Part shown: in pieces, positions 60,507 to 64,000 of the stretch
Layout: the number at the start of each line of letters is the position of its first letter
Position numbering within the stretch: position 1 is the first letter of the stretch
Source: Bordetella ansorpii
GTDB lineage: Bacteria > Pseudomonadota > Gammaproteobacteria > Burkholderiales > Burkholderiaceae_B
Assembly: GCF_900078315.1 (NCBI RefSeq)
Contig: NZ_FKBS01000014.1
Coordinates: 618,802 to 682,801 of the forward strand
DNA length: 64,000 nt
Direction: 5' to 3'
Notes under the pieces: generated by a model
Told to the model about the DNA's origin: nothing
The model's input: only the letters and a program-made list of their open reading frames with translations
Databases searched by the model: none
Position numbers and translations under genes: made by a program

Positions 60507-61280
60507 ATGGCCAGCCACCTGCGATTCAGCGAAGAGCTCGCCGACTTCTGGCAATTCCTGAGACAGCCCACGTTGCGCCGCCTGCCGGTGCGGCGCGCCG
60601 TGCACGGCGACCTGGCCGGCGACTGGATGCCCAACATCACGTTCGGCCGCCTGATGGCGTGGGCCGGCGTACTGTGGGCCATCAATCTGTTCGCCTTCGG
60701 TCCCATCGCCGTGATGGCGGCGGGGTCGGGCGGCGCGCAGCATCGGCTCGATCCGCAGAACATCCCCTGGCTGACCGCCGTCCTGTGGGCGCCCATCGTC
60801 GAAGAGATGCTGTTTCGCTACGGCCTGCGCAGGCCGGTGCAGGCCTTGTGGTTATGCCCGCTGATGCTGGTGCCTCTGCTGTTCGGCCCGCAGGGCTGGA
60901 CCGCGGCCTGGCTGGCCTGCGTGATGCTGGCGGCCAGCCTGCCGCTGCGCCGTGGACGCGTCAGCATGGCCGGCAAGCGCCTGGGGTGGCGCCGCGAGTA
61001 TGTGCGGCGCTACGGACTGGTCTTTCATCTGGTGACGCTGACCTTCGCGGCGGTGCACTTGAACAACTTCACGCTGCAAGGCACGCCGTGGTATCTGCTG
61101 CCCTTGCTGGTGCTGCCCCAGTGGGTGACCGGCCTGCTGCTGGGCTGGATGCGCACGCGGCGCGGCTTCGGGGCCACCATGCTGCTGCACGGCGTGTTCA
61201 ATGCCGGGCCGGTGCTGGTGATCCTGACGCTGACGTCGCTGGTGGGATTGCTGCCGGTGGATCTGCCTGCCGCGAAATAA
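60507..61280 (+). CDS. CPBP-family (Abi/CAAX-like) intramembrane protease
   Basis: A 257-residue membrane protein with about six helices. The CPBP motifs are present: EE in APIVEEMLFRYGLRR, the FxxxH-like FAAVHLNN, and LLHGVFNAG with the last His/Asn. Relatives cleave prenylated proteins or act in bacteriocin immunity; the role here is unknown. It follows pth by three bases, so it is co-transcribed. Confidence 0.85.
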   Translation: MASHLRFSEELADFWQFLRQPTLRRLPVRRAVHGDLAGDWMPNITFGRLMAWAGVLWAINLFAFGPIAVMAAGSGGAQHRLDPQNIPWLTAVLWAPIVEEMLFRYGLRRPVQALWLCPLMLVPLLFGPQGWTAAWLACVMLAASLPLRRGRVSMAGKRLGWRREYVRRYGLVFHLVTLTFAAVHLNNFTLQGTPWYLLPLLVLPQWVTGLLLGWMRTRRGFGATMLLHGVFNAGPVLVILTLTSLVGLLPVDLPAAK

Positions 61281-61352
61281 GCGGCGATACGGGCCGGCCA
61301 CGCGTACCCGGCGGCGCGCCGACTGTGCCCCGGGCAGCATCGAGCGTCCGTA

Positions 61353-61985
61353 TCAGAAATCCGTATACGCCATCGGCTTGAACTTCTCTTCCAGGAACTT
61401 GCCGTTGGCCACCACCGCGTCCGCGTCGTGGCGGTAGATGCCTTCCGCGATCTTCACCAGTTGACCGTCCAGCAGTTCCAATTGATGGAAGAACAACTGC
61501 TTGGGCGTCTTGCCGTCATGCACCACCGTCATGGCCGCGAAGAAGGGCGGCAGCTTGAGGTAGTGGTTGATGGTTTCCGGCAGGTCGCGGGTGATGGTGC
61601 CGGACAGCGACAAGGCCTGCGTCAGCGGTACTTCGCCGCTGAACAGCTTGGGCGCCAGTTCGCGCACCATCTGCAGGATGTGCTCCAGCTTGGCCACGGC
61701 CTCTTTGGGCAGTTTCTTGCGCGAACGCTGGAACAGCGACTCCATGGCCTCGATCAGGGCCTCCTGGCTGGCGGCTTCCTTGATGTCCGCCTCGACGGCG
61801 GCGGCGCGGCCCGGCGCGATCAGCCAACCCGCGGCGTACAGGCCCAGCACGATGGGCAGCCACCATTGCTCGATGATGCCGGTGAAGAACAGCGCCAGCC
61901 CGGCCAGGGCCAGCGCACACCCCACGACGTTGCGTGTGCTGTAGAAGGCCAGCAGCACGCGGGTCTTCAGGGTCATTCCTGCCAT
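61353..61985 (-). CDS. XpaC-like membrane protein
   Basis: A 210-residue protein with two N-terminal helices (about residues 13-32 and 38-56) and a cytoplasmic helical region (MESLFQRSRKKLPKEAVAKL, then YLKLPPFFAAM and FHQLELLDGQLVKIAEGIY). The layout matches XpaC (5-bromo-4-chloroindolyl phosphate hydrolysis family), which is found next to TelA genes, as here. The match is by pattern, not strong identity. It is the last gene of the TelA unit. Confidence 0.6.
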   Translation of the reverse strand: MAGMTLKTRVLLAFYSTRNVVGCALALAGLALFFTGIIEQWWLPIVLGLYAAGWLIAPGRAAAVEADIKEAASQEALIEAMESLFQRSRKKLPKEAVAKLEHILQMVRELAPKLFSGEVPLTQALSLSGTITRDLPETINHYLKLPPFFAAMTVVHDGKTPKQLFFHQLELLDGQLVKIAEGIYRHDADAVVANGKFLEEKFKPMAYTDF

Positions 61986-62016
61986 TGCGCTTTCCCGGCT
62001 GTCGATCGCGGTACGT

Positions 62017-63651
62017 TTACTGGTAACCCCGCACTTCCTTGAAGATGGCCTGCAGGCCGCCCTTGTCGCCGTCGAACGAACGTCCGCCGGTGGCTTCGGC
62101 CAGTTTCGTCATCTCGGAAGACTCACCCCCCGCGAAGTAGATGGTGAAGACGCGGATGCCCTTCTTGTCGGCGGGCAGAGCATCGTACCAGCGCAGGAAT
62201 GAATTCAGCGACATGCCGGACATGTTGGCGCCGTCAGTCATCACCACGATGCTGTAGAAGCGGTCAGGGTGGCGTTCGCGGCGCGCCAGCGCTTCCTGGT
62301 AGGCCGCCTGGGTGGCGTCATAGATGGCCGTGCCGCCGGCGGCGTACAGTTCGCGCACGTAGGAAGCAATGTCGTCCAGCGTCTCCTTCGACTGCGCTTC
62401 GCTGCCGCCCATGTCGAACGAATGGGTGACGCCCATCCTGTCGTTGAACGGCTTGATGTGGATCTGCTCGCGGTTGCGAAAGCGCGCGAAACGGCCGCTG
62501 ATGCTGGAATCCGTGCCGGACAGGCCCAACATGGTCTTCTTCAGCTGGTCCAGGTTATTGCCGTCCATCGAGCCGCTGGTGTCCAGCACGAAGGTGCTGT
62601 CGGGCGGCGTTCGCACCTGGTTGTCGAAGGTCAGCAGGATGGCGTCGACCACTTCCTGCCTGGCGGGGAAGGCCAGTTCGCCGATGGCGGCGGCCGGGTT
62701 CGGCTGCGCCACGTCGGGGTTGATGGCCTGGCGCAACGTGCGTTGCGCCATCGCCTTCTGGAAGGGCGCGCCGCGCAGATAGGCCACCAGCTTGTCGTAG
62801 GCCGCGCGCTTGTCCGCGTTGACCAGCATGAGCGGATAGTCCGATGTGGTCAGGCCGTCCTTGGGATAGATCAGCGTCAGCTTCTCGCGCATCGCCGGAT
62901 CGCGGTTCAGCGTCAGCAGCACCGACGAGTAGTTGATGATGCCGTCGACCTGGTCCTGGTTCTTCAGGAAGGCATCGGCCAGCCAGCCCGAACTGCCTGC
63001 CGTCATCTTCTGCGCCTTGAAGAAGGCGGACAGCGACTTGCTGTCGATGTCCTTCACTTCCAGCGCATCGCCCTTGCCCGACAGCGCGGCGGCCAGGCCC
63101 AGCAGGGCCGAGAAGCCCGTGTTGGACGAGGCCGGGCTGGTCATGCCGAAGGTGAACTTGCCGGCCTCGGCGGCCTGCGAGATGTCCTTCCAGGTGGCGC
63201 CCGTGTAGCTGCCGCTGCCGTCGTCCCAGCCCAGCGCGCGGGCCTTGCTGGACTTCAGGCCCAGCACCACCGGCGTCAGCATGGTGCGCTCGGAGGCGAC
63301 GATGCGCTTCTTGGCCTCCGGCACCAGCATGGCGTAGCGGTTGCTGGCGAACCAGGCCAGGTCGGTGGCCTCGCCCGACTGCAGGCGTTCCACGCCATCC
63401 AGCGTGCCGACGTACTTCATCTTCAGCTGCACGCCGGTCTCGCGCCGGATGTCCTCCAGCATCGGTTCGATGTCTTTCAGCTCCGAGCCGGCCAGCACGG
63501 TCAGCGTGGCGGCTTCGGACGAGCCGCCCGACGCCTTGGCGCCGCCGGCGCCGGTGTTGCTGGAGGAGGTGTCCGACGCCTTGTCGCAGGCGGCCAGCGC
63601 AAGGCCCATCCCGGCGATCAGCGCCAGGCGGGTCAGCAGTTTCTTGAGCAT
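62017..63651 (-). CDS. Lipoprotein fusing a periplasmic binding domain to a VWA domain
   Basis: A 544-residue exported lipoprotein. The lipobox LALAAC places the lipid at Cys22, followed by a Ser/Gly/Ala linker. Residues about 48-330 resemble bacterial solute-binding proteins (TLTVLAGSELKDIEPMLEDI, DLAWFASNRYAML, GKFTFGMTSPASSNTGFSAL). Residues about 355-544 are a von Willebrand factor A domain with a complete MIDAS: FVLDTSGSMDG, the Thr in GGTAIYDATQ and MTDGANMSG. The protein should sit on the periplasmic face and bind both a ligand and, via metal, a partner protein. It lies between TelA and the XpaC-like gene. Confidence 0.85.
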   Translation of the reverse strand: MLKKLLTRLALIAGMGLALAACDKASDTSSSNTGAGGAKASGGSSEAATLTVLAGSELKDIEPMLEDIRRETGVQLKMKYVGTLDGVERLQSGEATDLAWFASNRYAMLVPEAKKRIVASERTMLTPVVLGLKSSKARALGWDDGSGSYTGATWKDISQAAEAGKFTFGMTSPASSNTGFSALLGLAAALSGKGDALEVKDIDSKSLSAFFKAQKMTAGSSGWLADAFLKNQDQVDGIINYSSVLLTLNRDPAMREKLTLIYPKDGLTTSDYPLMLVNADKRAAYDKLVAYLRGAPFQKAMAQRTLRQAINPDVAQPNPAAAIGELAFPARQEVVDAILLTFDNQVRTPPDSTFVLDTSGSMDGNNLDQLKKTMLGLSGTDSSISGRFARFRNREQIHIKPFNDRMGVTHSFDMGGSEAQSKETLDDIASYVRELYAAGGTAIYDATQAAYQEALARRERHPDRFYSIVVMTDGANMSGMSLNSFLRWYDALPADKKGIRVFTIYFAGGESSEMTKLAEATGGRSFDGDKGGLQAIFKEVRGYQ

Positions 63652-63683
63652 GATCGAATTCGCGTAGAAGAGTGGGCGAGCGG

Positions 63684-64000
63684 TCAGACCTGCACCGGGC
63701 CGTCGGGCAGGGCGGGGGCCTGCCGCACGGCTTCGGACGCGGCCTGCTGGCGCGAGCGGTCCAGGTACTGCTCGCTGCGTTCGATCTGCGCCTTCATCAG
63801 CGCGTTGTTCTTGCCCATCGTGTCGATGGCCTGCGAGCGGAACGTGTCCATCGCGTCCATCGCCTTGAAGGTGTTGTCCATCATTTCCTGAATGCGCTGC
63901 ACGCCGATCAGCGGATCCGCGGCGAACTCGCCGGTGCGCTGCACGTGCTGGCCCAGTTGGCGCGAGGTCTCGGTGACCAGGTCGCCGATGGTGTTGGACA
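63684..64000 (-). CDS. Toxic-anion resistance protein TelA, 5' end outside window
   Basis: The visible 104 C-terminal residues are highly helical and match the end of TelA/KlaA: VQRTGEFAADPLIGVQRIQE, MDNTFKAMDAMDTFRSQAID and MKAQIERSEQYLDRSRQQ. TelA proteins are linked to tellurite and other envelope stresses, but the mechanism is not known. It begins beyond base 64000 and ends 32 bases before the binding/VWA lipoprotein gene, so the two are one operon. Confidence 0.78.
   Translation of the reverse strand, partial: SNTIGDLVTETSRQLGQHVQRTGEFAADPLIGVQRIQEMMDNTFKAMDAMDTFRSQAIDTMGKNNALMKAQIERSEQYLDRSRQQAASEAVRQAPALPDGPVQV

Noticed and set aside
1-64000. CRISPR arrays, insertion sequences, prophage genes and rRNA operons
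   Set aside because: No regularly spaced repeats, transposase or integrase motifs, phage structural genes or rRNA sequence were seen.

Overview
The window is high-GC, densely coded chromosomal DNA of a betaproteobacterium. It most resembles the Bordetella/Achromobacter group of the Alcaligenaceae. Grounds are Bug-type (TctC) periplasmic receptors beside LysR regulators, the lolB-ispE-tRNA-Gln-prs-rplY-pth block typical of Burkholderiales, and a lipopolysaccharide cluster with uronic-acid sugar genes. The species call is an inference. I see no rRNA, insertion sequence, prophage or CRISPR array.

Layout. 1-1506: the N-terminal part of a DUF945 protein running off the left edge. 1684-11212 (minus): a catabolic/uptake operon with a class III aminotransferase, a methylmalonate-semialdehyde-dehydrogenase-like protein lacking its catalytic residues, a peptide-type ABC transporter whose second permease is fused to both ATPases, and an MlrC-type peptidase. 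11464-14330: folA, thyA, an OsmC protein and coq7. 14331-15025: a long non-coding gap with a terminator and a well-formed candidate small RNA carrying two CUCCUCC motifs.

15026-27253 (plus) is a surface-polysaccharide (LPS core/O-chain) cluster: a WecA-like initiating transferase, UDP-HexNAc 6-dehydrogenase, 4-epimerase, MurJ-like flippase, four GT4 glycosyltransferases, an AsnB-like amidotransferase and a small membrane protein. The last five genes overlap by ATGA/TTGA junctions. The minus-strand pair manB/algC-pgi supplies hexose phosphates. A glycolate-oxidase-like flavoenzyme and a two-component system follow (30569-34118). Two nested mini-ORFs lie between regulator and kinase.

34189-38873: a TRAP transporter, an SMP-30 lactonase and a divergent FadR-type regulator with a palindromic operator. 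39175-42407: an LTA-synthase-like sulfatase, a small exported protein and a 3-hydroxyisobutyrate-dehydrogenase-like enzyme. 42544-49608: homogentisate catabolism (fahA, hmgA, LysR), then an aromatic-ring monooxygenase with a Bug receptor and a LysR regulator. 49694-50337: a VapBC-type toxin-antitoxin pair. 50347-53408: a DUF2783 / FAD-monooxygenase / metallo-beta-lactamase-fold trio.

53503-61280: housekeeping genes mutM, a TPR protein, lolB, ispE, tRNA-Gln(UUG), prs, rplY, pth and a CPBP protease. 61353-64000 (minus): TelA, a substrate-binding/VWA fusion lipoprotein and an XpaC-like membrane protein, probably one envelope or toxic-anion stress system cut by the right edge.
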